64,000 bases of DNA from Gerris lacustris (Eukaryota > Arthropoda > Insecta > Hemiptera > Gerridae), in NCBI GenBank assembly GCA_951217055.1, contig OX578286.1:30014720-30078719 (forward strand), written 5' to 3'. The notes below the pieces were generated by a model. It did not search any database and was not told the DNA's origin. It was given only the letters and a program-made list of their open reading frames with translations. A program made the position numbers and the translations under genes. Below, piece after piece: positions 55,901-61,829 of this stretch (positions are counted from its first letter, which is position 1; every line of letters starts with the position of its first letter).

Positions 55901-57399
55901 AGATGAGCGTCATAGTTGAAAAAGATGAGTATCATTGTTGAAAAAGATGAGTATCACAGTTAATAAAGATGCGCTATGCGCTATAGATAAAGAAGACGAG
56001 TGTCATAATTGAAAAAGAAGAGTGTCATAGTTAAAAAAAAGAAGTGTCATAATTGACGAAGATAAGTGATAAATGTGTAAAAAGATGTATAAAAAATAGA
56101 GGATCCCAACAAAAACACTTGTATAAAATAATAAGCCAAGTCTCGCGTTAAAACGTTGTGAGATCATTAGTTCAGCCAAGTCTCCCCCTGTCCAAGTTCT
56201 ACTAGGTCTAAAGCCGGGTCCACACTTTATAACAAAACACCATATAACATGTAACATGATATATAACTTTGTTACAGGAAGTTATATAAACTTTCAATAA
56301 CTTAGTTAATAACATTGTTAAATAACCTGTCTGTCCATACTACTTTTACAAATAACTAAGTTATATAAAATATTACATAACAAAATATTTAAAAGCATGT
56401 GTAAAAGTTCTGATGATGTCGCGGAGTGAGGACGGCGTAGTGCTTGCTGCAGCAGCCTGTGTAATTTTGGCAAGACGAAGACGGCAAACGAATTGTCGCA
56501 GATACTGGGTTCGGCCTTCAGTAAAAGCTCGACAAGTTTACAGTGGAACCTCACTTTTATACGATCTTAGGGCTGATGATTTGGACCCACGGAGTGGATA
56601 TAATTACGATGATGGGAAATTTTAAAAATTTTGCAAGAATGACTAGTTCTGATTTTGAATTTCTTCTGCAAAACATCGGCCCTAAAATAAGCAGGAAGGA
56701 TACTTCATTTAGGGGGCACGTGGGCTAGGGGGGCACATAGCACGAGGCGGGGAGGGAGGGAAGTGAGGGAGCGGGGAGAAATGTTATAAAAACATCCTTT
56801 GATGTTACCGACACTCCGTGGATAACATAACATGGTTATAAACAAGAAAAATTTTATATAACATGAAGTTATATAACTTTTTCATCAGACTTTTTATAAC
56901 ATGTTAGATAATTTCCTGCAACAAAGTTATATAACGTGTTATACCGTGTTTTGTTATATAGTGTGGACCCGGCTTAATACATCAAGTTCAAGTAAGGGAT
57001 GTTGTTTGTCTGTCCCCCCTCTCTATTCTCTGTTCCTCCCAACTCAAACTTTACTTTCCCAAATTACTCTACACGTTTGAATTTAAAAACATTTTAACAC
57101 TGACTTGGCAATTAAACACTATAAAAAAAGATTTAAAAAAAAAAAAAAAAAAAAAATGCAGCGTCTTGTACAAACTTTTTATCCTGCGTAATTGTGTAAT
57201 TGGTTAGCTCAATTCCATTTCTATTATAATAAATGAACTACCGAAATGCGACTCTCATTGGTCTTATGCCCTCCCCCAGTACTGTTACTAACATCGCATC
57301 ATCTTTAAGATGATGCTATGTTAGTGTGATGAATTTATTTATTTGATTATTATTCTTTTTTTTTTTTTTTTAGATTATCCTCATCAAAAGAAGGAGTAA
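29770..57399 (+). CDS. TMX3: TMX3-like thioredoxin-related transmembrane protein (PDI family), gene span
   Basis: Membrane-bound protein disulfide isomerase of the ER. Coding exons: 29770-29797, 32709-32754, 33983-34022, 34517-34680, 37124-37310, 39080-39157, 40269-40335, 40930-41027, 42156-42235, 43854-43907, 54357-54552, 55346-55544 and 57374-57399. All joins are in frame with GT/AG ends; total 1,263 nt, 420 residues. The protein has a signal peptide (about 1-16), a thioredoxin domain with active site CAHC at 44-47 and cis-proline P89, two further thioredoxin-like domains without cysteine pairs, a transmembrane helix at about 377-399, an acidic stretch (407-412) and the C-terminus DYPHQKKE. 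Human TMX3 is 454 residues with the same order. The acceptor of the tiny last exon is the least certain part. If intron 12 were retained, the tail would instead end at a stop near 55622. Confidence 0.93.
29798..30717. other. TMX3 intron 1, AT-rich part
   Basis: No repeat or coding similarity recognised. Confidence 0.4.
30822..30925 (+). repeat. Fragment of the CTTCTTTAGATTGTTACTCC MITE body
   Basis: Shares CAGAAGTGTGATAATCCTTT, CAAAGTACTTTGGACT and CCCTTTGTCTTAAT with the body of the MITE, without the terminal repeats. A weaker piece is at 32085-32190. Confidence 0.55.
31040..31430. repeat. 55-57-bp tandem repeat
   Basis: Six or more units with GATTAGAAT at 31094, 31151, 31208, 31265, 31320 and 31375. 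Unit markers are AGTGATTAGAATT, TTAGACCCATGTGGTTAAAG and GACAG(C/G)TTAG. Confidence 0.85.
31882..32039. mobile_element. PIF/Harbinger-type MITE (158 bp, TAA duplication)
   Basis: AGCCGGCCAAACACGTTGTG and its near complement (CGCAACATGTATGGCCGGCT) are the ends, flanked by TAA at 31879-31881 and 32040-32042. Inverted TACCTGTCAGGTA motifs lie inside. Confidence 0.82.
32315..32460 (+). repeat. Possible tRNA-derived SINE fragment
   Basis: A box-B-like GGGTTCGAATCCCAGC in a stem-compatible context (CCCC...GGGG) is followed by an unrelated tail. No clear box A. Confidence 0.35.
32709..32754 (+). CDS. TMX3: TMX3 exon 2
   Basis: 46 nt, acceptor TTTTCCAG, donor GTGAGT. It encodes the end of the signal peptide and SRVIELSER, the first strand of the thioredoxin domain. 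Confidence 0.87.
33095..33400. repeat. Inverted copy of the 4400-4925 repeat
   Basis: See 4400-4925; contains ACGCGCAACGCTCGCGTGAA and GATGAAATTTGGTACACATG. Confidence 0.6.
33401..33982. other. TMX3 intron 2, no recognised feature
   Basis: AT-rich sequence; the open frame at 33718-33948 shows no similarity. Confidence 0.35.
33983..34022 (+). CDS. TMX3: TMX3 exon 3
   Basis: 40 nt, acceptor ATTTTAG, donor GTGAGT. It encodes FLEFKKDAHWLIM, the strand leading to the active site. Confidence 0.88.
34120..34285 (-). repeat. Reverse copy of the 15313 / 55064 repeat
   Basis: Contains GTTGGCCAACCTATG, AATAAAGCCACCAG and GCATTTTTGTTTGCCTAGTT in reverse relation to the other copies. Confidence 0.55.
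34517..34680 (+). CDS. TMX3: TMX3 exon 4 (CAHC active site)
   Basis: 164 nt, acceptor TTTTAG, donor GTAAGT. It encodes FYAPWCAHCKRLEPVW, then KVGRVDCTRYTSVATHF and NGFPTIM. The active site is CAHC where human TMX3 has CGHC; P89 is the cis-proline facing it. Confidence 0.97.
34990..35290 (+). pseudogene. RTE-type LINE 3' fragment with GAT tail
   Basis: Encodes KNRLRWLGHVERMPENRAAK, then GRPRLRWLDQVESD and, after a one-base frameshift at about 35182, RRVGVRRWRAVAQQRELWRS and a final stop. This is the typical C-terminus of RTE-like reverse-transcriptase proteins. It ends in a short GAT repeat (35287-35305), usual for 3' tails of that clade. 5'-truncated. Confidence 0.75.
35390..36947. mobile_element. 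PIF/Harbinger-type element filled with an 85-bp tandem array
   Basis: Ends AGGCCCGGCCACAC and GTGTGGCCGAGCCT, flanked by TTA at 35387-35389 and 36948-36950. Between a short unique left part and the right end lie about 18 units of 85 bp with markers CATAGCTCGCAGATGTAGCA, AGATAGCTCACATCG and GTAGCTTTCT. Each unit also contains a copy of the end-like GTGTGGCCACGCC. Variant units (TAGCTAATGTAGCTC, CGCAGACGTAG) recur as multi-unit blocks. Confidence 0.9.
37124..37310 (+). CDS. TMX3: TMX3 exon 5
   Basis: 187 nt, acceptor GATATTAG, donor GTAAGA. It encodes VKGDEREVIFRGDRTKEEIL, KFTHRMHGPPAQQV and DTRDLFFMYVGSYTTELW, matching the end of the first thioredoxin domain and the FVYVG start of the second. 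Confidence 0.95.
37680..38271. mobile_element. Palindromic MITE with TA target site
   Basis: Ends GCGTTGGGAACCAA and its near complement ending GTCCCAACGC, flanked by TA at 37678-37679 and 38272-38273. Inside, CGAGATAACGAGTGTCA and ATTCGAATGAAAA occur twice, in part as duplicated blocks. Confidence 0.68.
38690..38930 (+). repeat. Dispersed repeat, related to 40430-40720
   Basis: Shares GAGCTTACCAAAGGTAAC, CAAGACAGAAATCCGTTT, CATCAGGGAACATTTTT, CATCTTAAAAACTACTCGTC and CCCATATAAGTTTCAACCTT with the second copy. Confidence 0.72.
39080..39157 (+). CDS. TMX3: TMX3 exon 6
   Basis: 78 nt, acceptor TTTCACAG, donor GTAAGA. It encodes ETYYNLAWKFQPVAFFYSTS then FELMNR, part of the second thioredoxin-like domain. 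Confidence 0.92.
39407..40090. repeat. 165-bp tandem repeat with internal inverted repeat
   Basis: About 3.8 units with starts near 39537, 39702, 39867 and 40032 plus a partial leading unit. Each has GAGCCAATGAGAGCT facing AGCTCTCATTGGCTC, then CCCACTCCAGTGTTG and a CTCTTGCACTATACTAGTC stretch. The period is a multiple of three, so one frame stays open for 188 codons. That frame is not evidence for a protein. Confidence 0.88.
40269..40335 (+). CDS. TMX3: TMX3 exon 7
   Basis: 67 nt, acceptor TTTTTTAG, donor GTAAGT. It encodes YTKVQMDPAVMVFKEKKYYT then FQ; the PAVMVFK stretch matches PAVLVFK of the family. Confidence 0.93.
40430..40720 (+). repeat. Dispersed repeat, second copy of 38690-38930
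   Basis: See 38690-38930; lies in TMX3 intron 7. Confidence 0.72.
40930..41027 (+). CDS. TMX3: TMX3 exon 8
   Basis: 98 nt, acceptor TTTCCAG, donor GTTTGT. It encodes EGDMMLNESLSDWVNTERFN then TFVKITKGNIHQ, matching the DLSSWINRERF region of human TMX3. Confidence 0.94.
41446..41890. repeat. 29-bp minisatellite, about 15 units
   Basis: Unit AAATAAAGATTCAAATG plus CGCCTTACATCT with variants. A three-unit piece of the same array occurs at 46483-46556. Confidence 0.9.
42156..42235 (+). CDS. TMX3: TMX3 exon 9
   Basis: 80 nt, acceptor TGTTTCAG, donor GTAAGT. It encodes FYHTNKYMVVAVITENILEE then VPEDML, the start of the third thioredoxin-like domain. Confidence 0.93.
42723..43559. mobile_element. 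Tc1/mariner-type MITE with ~190-bp terminal inverted repeats
   Basis: Ends CAGGGTGTCCCACATAAG and its near complement (CTTAATGTGGGACACCCTG), flanked by TA on both sides (42721-42722, 43560-43561). Arms stay matched through CGATATATCTCGAAAACGAA and AGATTTTACGCT. The 837-bp element has no transposase ORF. Confidence 0.88.
43583..43770. repeat. 19-bp tandem repeat
   Basis: About nine units of CGGCTGTACAAATAAGAAT with TACA/TATA variants, just after the mariner-type MITE. Confidence 0.9.
43854..43907 (+). CDS. TMX3: TMX3 exon 10
   Basis: 54 nt, acceptor ATTTCAG, donor GTAAAA. It encodes FRNIVENIIINHRDKYH. It is followed by a 10.4-kb intron packed with transposons. Confidence 0.9.
43943..43992. 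repeat. Poly-T tract (50 bp)
   Basis: A homopolymer starting about 35 bp after the TMX3 exon 10 donor; possibly a poly-A tail of a retroinsertion on the minus strand. Confidence 0.85.
44110..44374. repeat. 110-bp tandem repeat, split by a hAT insertion
   Basis: Two and a half units marked CTACCCTTCTCTTTC at about 44123, 44233 and 44342, each with CTCACTGGACTAAAGAGAGT. The last unit is cut at 44374 and resumes at 45620. Confidence 0.82.
44375..45619. mobile_element. hAT-type non-autonomous element with 8-bp target duplication
   Basis: Ends CAGTGCCGGATTT and AAATCCGGCCCTG; flanks GACTAAAG (44367-44374) and GACCAAAG (45620-45627) form an 8-bp duplication with one change. It contains a nested short-ORF element at 44525-45110. 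No transposase. Confidence 0.8.
44525..45110 (+). mobile_element. Short-ORF element, copy 3, nested in a hAT-type element
   Basis: Aligns with 6845-7445. The ORF start at 44787 (MSDLSDYDEYEENNKPPEII) meets a stop after 21 codons. The hairpin is degraded (TCCTTTTTTCCGCCC). Confidence 0.7.
45630..46224. other. Intronic sequence with unplaced repeat remnants
   Basis: Holds a GACAGATAGACAGACAGAT stretch near 46020 in the setting typical of dispersed insect repeats (CAAGTTTCAACTTCCTAGCT). No partner copy found in this window. Confidence 0.4.
46225..46440. repeat. Inverted copy of the 5400-5712 repeat
   Basis: Starts TAGGGTCCGTAGGCAAAACC and contains CTGCTCTCATGGCTACACC and GTCCGATCACTTTGAAATTT. 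Confidence 0.65.
46449..46556. repeat. Poly-C tract and three units of the 29-bp minisatellite
   Basis: A run of about 22 C is followed by CATCTAAATAAAGATTCAAA units identical to those at 41446-41890. Confidence 0.8.
46780..47930. repeat. Dispersed repeat expanded by a 14-bp tandem array
   Basis: The flanks (46780-46982 and 47640-47930) align with 62550-63000: ACAAAATTTGGTATACGTGT, CCAAATTTGGGGGCGCTACC, ATATAAGCCGTTTT, GGGTTCGATT and AAAACACTGGGCTAAGTAAT. Between them, from TTTTGATTAAAA, sit about 20 units of GATTGATTAGAAAA (46983-47290) and 350 bp of other sequence absent from the second copy. Confidence 0.78.
48060..48531. mobile_element. hAT-type MITE (472 bp)
   Basis: Perfect ends CAGGGGTTCCCAAC and GTTGGGAACCCCTG. 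Flanks ATGTAGGC and ATGTATAGGC are compatible with an 8-bp duplication later altered by 2 bp. GGGGTC blocks near each end extend the symmetry. Confidence 0.78.
48836..49193. repeat. Large near-perfect palindrome
   Basis: Arms of about 155 bp (48836-48990 and 49039-49193) read CACAATTTGCGAGAGACACC inward and its complement outward, with almost no mismatches, around a 48-bp spacer. A third, deleted copy in the right-arm orientation follows at 49297-49432. Confidence 0.88.
49297..49432. repeat. Third, deleted copy of the palindrome arm
   Basis: Includes the spacer (GATCTAGTATTGGTCCAGAG) and the outer part of the arm (TTATGTCTGATGTTGGAACA), missing about 45 bp between. Confidence 0.8.
49705..50497. 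mobile_element. piggyBac-type non-autonomous element with TTAA ends
   Basis: Flanked by TTAA at 49701-49704 and 50498-50501, with 12-bp perfect inverted ends CCCTAGAACGAC. Subterminal GGGGTC...GACCCC motifs occur three times (49722, 49884, 50438), the last two followed by GTGTGG and TTTACGTAA. No transposase; 793 bp. Confidence 0.9.
50502..51719. other. TMX3 intron 10, no recognised feature
   Basis: AT-rich intron sequence. Confidence 0.35.
51720..51925 (+). repeat. Dispersed repeat, second copy at 60219-60385
   Basis: Both contain GAGATGCACCTGTGTGCCGA, ATTTCATGTT, GCCAACGGACAGACCGAC and TATATAAGGTTTCTTTTCGT. One frame is open in both copies, but no family is recognised. Confidence 0.7.
52110..52784 (+). 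pseudogene. LINE C-terminal fragments, two tandem copies
   Basis: Two diverged copies (about 52110-52495 and 52500-53250) encode, with frameshifts, a non-LTR reverse-transcriptase C-terminus: AVLLY...TW, LWRKCRQIP, IKARKYGWIGHILRR, and GKTWEELKNMVWNRV. The second copy is interrupted at 52785 by a MITE. Confidence 0.68.
52785..53135. mobile_element. PIF/Harbinger-type MITE nested in a LINE fragment
   Basis: Ends GGCCGCTCCCTGACTTTTCG and its near complement ending GACTAGTCAACGAGTGGCC, with inner GGTACGGTATCGGT arms; flanked by TAA at 52782-52784 and 53136-53138. 351 bp. Confidence 0.85.
53136..53320 (+). pseudogene. Continuation of the second LINE fragment
   Basis: After the MITE the reading resumes with KKRKARPGKN-type sequence (AAGGCAAGACCTGGGAAGAA) and RVRWGSFVV at the end, the usual LINE C-terminus. 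Confidence 0.6.
53379..53676. mobile_element. PIF/Harbinger-type MITE (298 bp, TAA duplication)
   Basis: Ends AGCTTTGTCCACATTATGCC and GGCATAGTGCGGACTAAGTT (16 of 20 positions match), flanked by TAA at 53376-53378 and 53677-53679. GC-rich centre with CCGGCGGCA / TGCCGCCGG. Confidence 0.78.
53680..54356. other. End of TMX3 intron 10
   Basis: No recognised feature apart from the branch and acceptor region of exon 11. Confidence 0.35.
54357..54552 (+). CDS. TMX3: TMX3 exon 11
   Basis: 196 nt, acceptor TTTTTTAG, donor GTGAGT. It encodes NFQFCWTGSPELANSIAMRE and ELPHLLVINTTTNHHHL, matching the FQFGHMDG and VPTVVVLNT region of the family. Confidence 0.95.
54757..54962 (-). repeat. Two copies of a tRNA-like SINE fragment
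   Basis: On the minus strand both copies read TTAGCTTATTGCTAT (box A like), a GCATTGAAAGCATGAGA anticodon arm (loop with TGA) and, in the first copy, GGGTTCGATTCCTGACTC (box B). They are repeated about 112 bp apart. The second has a 4-bp insertion in box B. Non-functional as tRNA. Confidence 0.5.
55064..55272. repeat. Possible MITE with CATGCCATTA ends
   Basis: Third and best-bounded copy of the family at 15313 and 34120. Ends CTCATGCCATTATACTTT and AGTCTAATGGCATGAG are inverted; it lies in TMX3 intron 11. Confidence 0.6.
55346..55544 (+). CDS. TMX3: TMX3 exon 12 (transmembrane helix)
   Basis: 199 nt, acceptor TTTTCTTAG, donor GTAGGT. It encodes the membrane anchor: VLTSVIFGLPLGFLSLILYS is hydrophobic and matches the FGLPLG signature of TMX3, followed by an acidic cytosolic tail (AAEEEEPE). 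Confidence 0.95.
55690..56060. repeat. Degenerate ~20-bp tandem repeat
   Basis: Units of AAAGATGAGCGTCATAGTTG with many variants, about 17 copies, in TMX3 intron 12. Confidence 0.8.
56212..56974. mobile_element. PIF/Harbinger element with transposase remnant (763 bp, TAA duplication)
   Basis: Ends AGCCGGGTCCACACTTTATA and its near complement (TATAGTGTGGACCCGGCT), flanked by TAA at 56209-56211 and 56975-56977. Long subterminal arms rich in TTATATAAC. The centre codes for an eroded transposase start. Confidence 0.88.
56413..56728 (+). pseudogene. HARBI1-like transposase N-terminal remnant, frameshifted
   Basis: Frame one reads RRRRQTNCRRYWVRPSVKAR; a second frame reads MGNFKNFARMTSSDFEFLLQ then NIGPKISRKDTSFRGHVG. 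Together they match the N-terminus of PIF/Harbinger nucleases (RxWVxPxxxxR, FxRMxxxxFxxLLxxIxPxIxKxDTxFR). The DDE domain is absent. Confidence 0.72.
57374..57399 (+). CDS. TMX3: TMX3 exon 13 (C-terminal tail and stop)
   Basis: 26 nt after a poly-T tract and TAG acceptor; it encodes DYPHQKKE and TAA. A lysine-rich end is expected for ER retrieval, but here the lysines are at -3 and -2 rather than at -3 and -4 or -5. A first AATAAA stands at 57428-57433, with more AT-rich 3' UTR beyond. Confidence 0.72.
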
Positions 57400-57965
57400 A
57401 TCAACATTAAAAAATAAGACGGCGAAGAATAAAATTAAACAATTTTTAAAAAAAAAAAAAACACCTAAAAATATAAAAACAAAATATCTTTAAAAAGTTA
57501 CCAAAGATTAAAAGTACTGTTTTATTAAAGTACCTAAAAAATAAAAAAATTTGGTCCATCGATCTTAATTTAAAATATTTTTTTATTATTTATTTATTAT
57601 TTATATTCTTAGCAAAAACAAAAACAAAAACTATTTATTAAATGTAATAATTTAAGTAGAGACTTATTTATTATTAATTTTTATTTTAAATAATATTAGA
57701 CTTTACAAAAGTTTATAATATAATGTTTATATTTTTTTTAAAAAAAAGAGGAATGGACAGAATGTTTTTGAAGGGAAAGAAGAAGAAATATTAATTTGTG
57801 ATTTTTTTTCTAATTTATTTTTTATTTTTCTTTTTAATGTGTATATATTGATATTTTATTTTTATTTTTTAAAAACTTTCTGTTATAGTTGTATTTATTT
57901 TTTAATATAAGTAGTAAAATTTAAATGCAAAAATAGTTTAATATTTAATCCTTCAGATATATACA

Positions 57966-58031
<66 letters not shown>

Positions 58032-58611
58032 TTTTTCAATACTTTTATGTAAGCAGTAAACAATTATTTCTGACAATATTCGTAATAAACTATTTCCTCA
58101 TATAAATACATACTTACGTCCAGTGTTTTCCAATTTTGTAATTTTTTTACGGGTATTTTCGTGATTAAATTTACATTTTTTTTACTAAAATTTAGAAAAA
58201 TTAAAAGCGGAAAAAAATAATAATACATTATTTGAATAAAAAGTAGAAACATTTAATTTTATTTAATTGCTATAGCTGGATAACCGTACTTTACTACGGA
58301 GTGTGTTATGTTTAATGTATTATTTTTTTTAAAACAAATATTAATTAATTAATAGGTTTACAAACTATCGTGTCGATAAAAATTAAAATTATTGCCAGGC
58401 GAGAATATTTAAATACCCCCCCCCCCCTCCCATAAAAAAAATCCAATATAATTTGCAACACTTCCTACTTATGAATTGGTTTTACAGTATAAGAGAAGCA
58501 TTTCTAAAAGTTAATTTACTGGTAAAAAACAATTTTTAGTCCTCTCCCCAGTATCTTATTACATCCCAGTGTTGGAATTGGAATTATCTTATATTAATAT
58601 AATATTATATA
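57400..58611. other. TMX3 3' UTR and AT-rich flank
   Basis: Very AT-rich, with AATAAA at 57428-57433 and further AT-rich poly-A-signal-like sequence. A TA microsatellite spans 57972-58025. The true poly-A site cannot be set. Confidence 0.5.
57972..58025. repeat. TA microsatellite
   Basis: Uninterrupted TA dinucleotide run. Confidence 0.9.
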
Positions 58612-60050
58612 TAAAAAGGGAGTAACAAGCTAATGAAGATGTACAGAATGTTATTCTTTAGACTGATACTCCCATTATAAAAAACAGAAAGGAATAACTA
58701 TCTAAAGAAGGTGTACGAAGTATTCTTTAGACTACAACTCCCCTTATAAATTTATAAAAAAACAAAAAGGAATAACTATCTAAAGAAGGTGTACGAAGTG
58801 TTCTTTAGACTACATCTCCCCTTATAAAAAACAAAAAGGAAAAACTATCTAAAGAAGGTGTACGAAGTGTTCTTTAGACTACATCTCCCCTTATAAAAAA
58901 CAAAAAGGAAAAACTATCTAAAGAAGGTGTACGAAGTGTTCTTTAGACTACATCTCCCCTTATAAAATACAAAAAGGAATAACTATCTAAAGAAGGTGTA
59001 CGAAGTGTTCTTTAGACTACATCTCCCCTTATAAAAAACAAAAAGGAAAAACTATCTAAAGAAGGTGTACGAAGTGTTCTTTAGACTACATCTCCCCTTA
59101 TAAAAAACAAAAAGGAAAAACTATCTAAAGAAGGTGTACGAAGTGTTCTTTAGACTACATCTCCCCTTATAAAAAACAAAAAGGAATAACTATCTAAAGA
59201 AGGTGTACGAAGTATTCTTTAGACTACAACTCCCCTTATAAATTTATAAAAAAACAAAAAGGAATAACTATCTAAAGAAGGTGTACGAAGTGTTCTTTAG
59301 ACTACATCTCCCCTTATAAAAAACAAAAAGGAAAAACTATCTAAAGAAGGTGTACGAAGTGTTCTTTAGACTACATCTCCCCTTATAAAAAACAAAAAGG
59401 AAAAACTATCTAAAGAAGGTGTACGAAGTGTTCTTTAGACTACATCTCCCCTTATAAAAAACAAAAAGGAAAAACTATCTAAAGAAGGTGTACGAAGTGT
59501 TCTTTAGACTACATCTCCCCTTATAAAAAACAAAAAGGAATAACTATCTAAAGAAGGTGTACGAAGTGTTCTTTAGACTACATCTCCCCTTATAAAAAAC
59601 AAAAAGGAAAAACTATCTAAAGAAGGTGTACGAAGTGTTCTTTAGACTACATCTCCCCTTATAAAAAACAAAAAGGAAAAACTATCTAAAGAAGGTGTAC
59701 GAAGTGTTCTTTAGACTACATCTCCCCTTATAAAAAACAAAAAGGAATAACTATCTAAAGAAGGTGTACGAAGTGTTCTTTAGACTACATCTCCCCTTAT
59801 AAAAAACAAAAAGGAAAAACTATCTAAAGAAGGTGTACGAAGTGTTCTTTAGACTACATCTCCCCTTATAAAAAACAAAAAGGAAAAACTATCTAAAGAA
59901 GGTGTACGAAGTGTTCTTTAGACTACATCTCCCCTTATAAAAAACAGAAAGAAGCAACTATCTAAAGAAGATATACGGGATGATCTTCTTTAGACTGTTA
60001 CTCCCCTTATAAAAAACAGAAGAGGGTAATAATCTAAAGAAGGTGTACGG
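58612..60050. repeat. 69-bp satellite-like array of the MITE palindrome
   Basis: About 20 units of 69 bp: ACTATCTAAAGAAGGTGTAC and GTTCTTTAGACTAC with CTCCCCTTATAAAAAAC. The units are diverged from those at 1061-2100 but share the CTAAAGAAGGTGTAC/TTCTTTAGAC palindrome. A variant pair with an extra TTTATAAA recurs at about 58750 and 59235, giving a seven-unit higher-order period of about 484 bp. Confidence 0.9.
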
Positions 60051-60085
60051 AATTGGCATATTGGAAATATGGCGTGAGAAAATAA

Positions 60086-60216
60086 AGGCGGAAACACACT
60101 ACCATCACGTGAATAAAAGTGTGCGGTGCTGATTTAGTAAGGTTTGTATACATTGCAGCTACACTATTATCACATCACGTGATGTCACGTGACGTTATAG
60201 TTGTGTGTTTCCGCCT
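60086..60216. mobile_element. PIF/Harbinger-type MITE (131 bp, TAA duplication)
   Basis: Perfect ends AGGCGGAAACACAC and GTGTGTTTCCGCCT, flanked by TAA at 60083-60085 and 60217-60219. Inside are repeated ATCACGTGA palindromes. Confidence 0.85.
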
Positions 60217-60218
60217 TA

Positions 60219-60385
60219 AGTGTGAAAACTCTAAAAAGTATACAGTTGTCACAAAAGCCGAGATGCACCTGTGTGCCGAATTTCATGTTCCTAGCTACAG
60301 CAGTTTATGAATTGAAACATGCCAACGGACAGACCGACCCGTTATATAAGGTTTCTTTTCGTCGTACTTTGTACAGAAACCTAAA
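60219..60385 (+). repeat. Second copy of the 51720-51925 repeat
   Basis: See 51720-51925; it starts directly beside the right end of the 131-bp MITE. Confidence 0.68.
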
Positions 60386-60470
60386 ACTCAGAGTAACAAT
60401 CTAAAGGAAGACCTATGTATATATATATATATATATATACATACGAAAAACACACGACCGCGAATAATAT

Positions 60471-61009
60471 ATAAGCACAGAGGAAACCCAGGGCTCGGTC
60501 ATAAAAACACTATTCACTCACAACATACTCAAAAACCCGACGTTTCGGTTTATTCTTTAAACCTTCTTCATAGGATCTAAAACAAAAGAAAATACAAAAA
60601 GTTTACACAGGATGCAATTAAGATTAAAAGAGTTTACAATTAGAAAAACTAAACTTAAAAACACAAAGCTAGAGAAACTTACAATGAGAAACATATGGAA
60701 TGAGAACTAATGTAACATACTATTGAATCAAAATGTTTTGAGATTTTTTTAAAAAAAGACTAGAATATTCAAACATTGTTTGAATTCCATATGTTTCTCA
60801 TTGTAAGTTTCTCTAGCTTTGTGTTTTTAAGTTTAGTTTTTCTAATTGTAAACTCTTTTAATCTTAATTGCATCCTGTGTAAACTTTTTGTATTTTCTTT
60901 TGTTTTAGATCCTATGAAGAAGGTTTAAAGAATAAACCGAAACGTCGGGTTTTTGAGTATGTTGTGAGTGAATAGTGTTTTTATGACCGAGCCCTGGGTT
61001 TTCTCTGTG

Positions 61010-61014
<5 letters not shown>
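60471..61014. mobile_element. Large inverted repeat, possibly Penelope-like
   Basis: Arms of 230 bp (60471-60701 and 60785-61014) are almost identical complements around 83 bp, and both outer sides are TA microsatellites (60418-60440, 61012-61094). Each arm carries a hammerhead-like segment (60908-60951 on plus, 60533-60578 on minus). Head-to-head copies and this motif are typical of Penelope-like element ends; no reverse transcriptase is present. Confidence 0.6.

Positions 61015-61094
<80 letters not shown>
61015..61094. repeat. TA microsatellite
   Basis: About 40 TA units next to the inverted repeat. Confidence 0.92.
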
Positions 61095-61096
<2 letters not shown>

Positions 61097-61174
61097 CTTT
61101 TAGATTTTAAGGTTAAAGTGAAATTGATTGCATATTTTAATAGCCGCTGTTATGTTGGCTCATGTAATGATTTC

Positions 61175-61815
61175 TTAAAGTCTATTCTCACACATCAGTC
61201 ACAGTCACGTCATTTCCATTTCCGAGATGTGTCAGTCAAAAATAATCTTTTTGAAAGTTAAATGGCACTGTCTACACTGAGCCGGCGCCGATCCGAGTCA
61301 GGCACGATACCGTCACCGAACCGTCATTTTCACATTTCTCTTCAACGATGTTTTTTTTTTACTGGCGAGTTTTCCGTGCTTAAAAAAACTCCAAACAAAC
61401 AAACTGCTAAACGTTCTTTGGATGTTATGCGACTTTTCTCCCGTGAGTATCTTGTTTTTTTAAATGAATTTTTAATTTACTATGCAGTATATTAAAACTG
61501 TTTTCAGTCAACTGCTGGAAAAACTCAAATCCTGGAAAAACTTGGTTTTCATCATCGTTTAATTCTTTAAAAAAAGGGATAAACTCCTTTTTCTCTCTTT
61601 TTTGCCATGCTTCTTGAACCCACTTTCATTTCTTCTGTTCTACCTCCTTTTCGTCCAAAATTAGTGAAATTACAGCTAAATTCCTTCTCCGAATTATATG
61701 TGTACGACACTTCACAAAAAAAAAAGTCAGTCACGTTTGTGACTGACACTTGACGGTGAAGGTTCGGTGCCGGAACGTTAACTGAACTGTGACGTGACTT
61801 GATGTGTGTGAGCCA
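61175..61815. mobile_element. Probable MITE with CTCACACA-type ends
   Basis: TCTCACACATCAGTCACAGT on the left faces TGACTTGATGTGTGTGAG on the right, with inner GTCACCGAACC / GGTTCGGTGCC. Target duplication not clear, so limits are approximate. Confidence 0.5.
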
Positions 61816-61829
61816 AAGACAGAGTTCTT

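Noticed and set aside
61262..61495. 77-codon ORF
   Set aside because: Lies inside a palindromic element and has no recognisable similarity.
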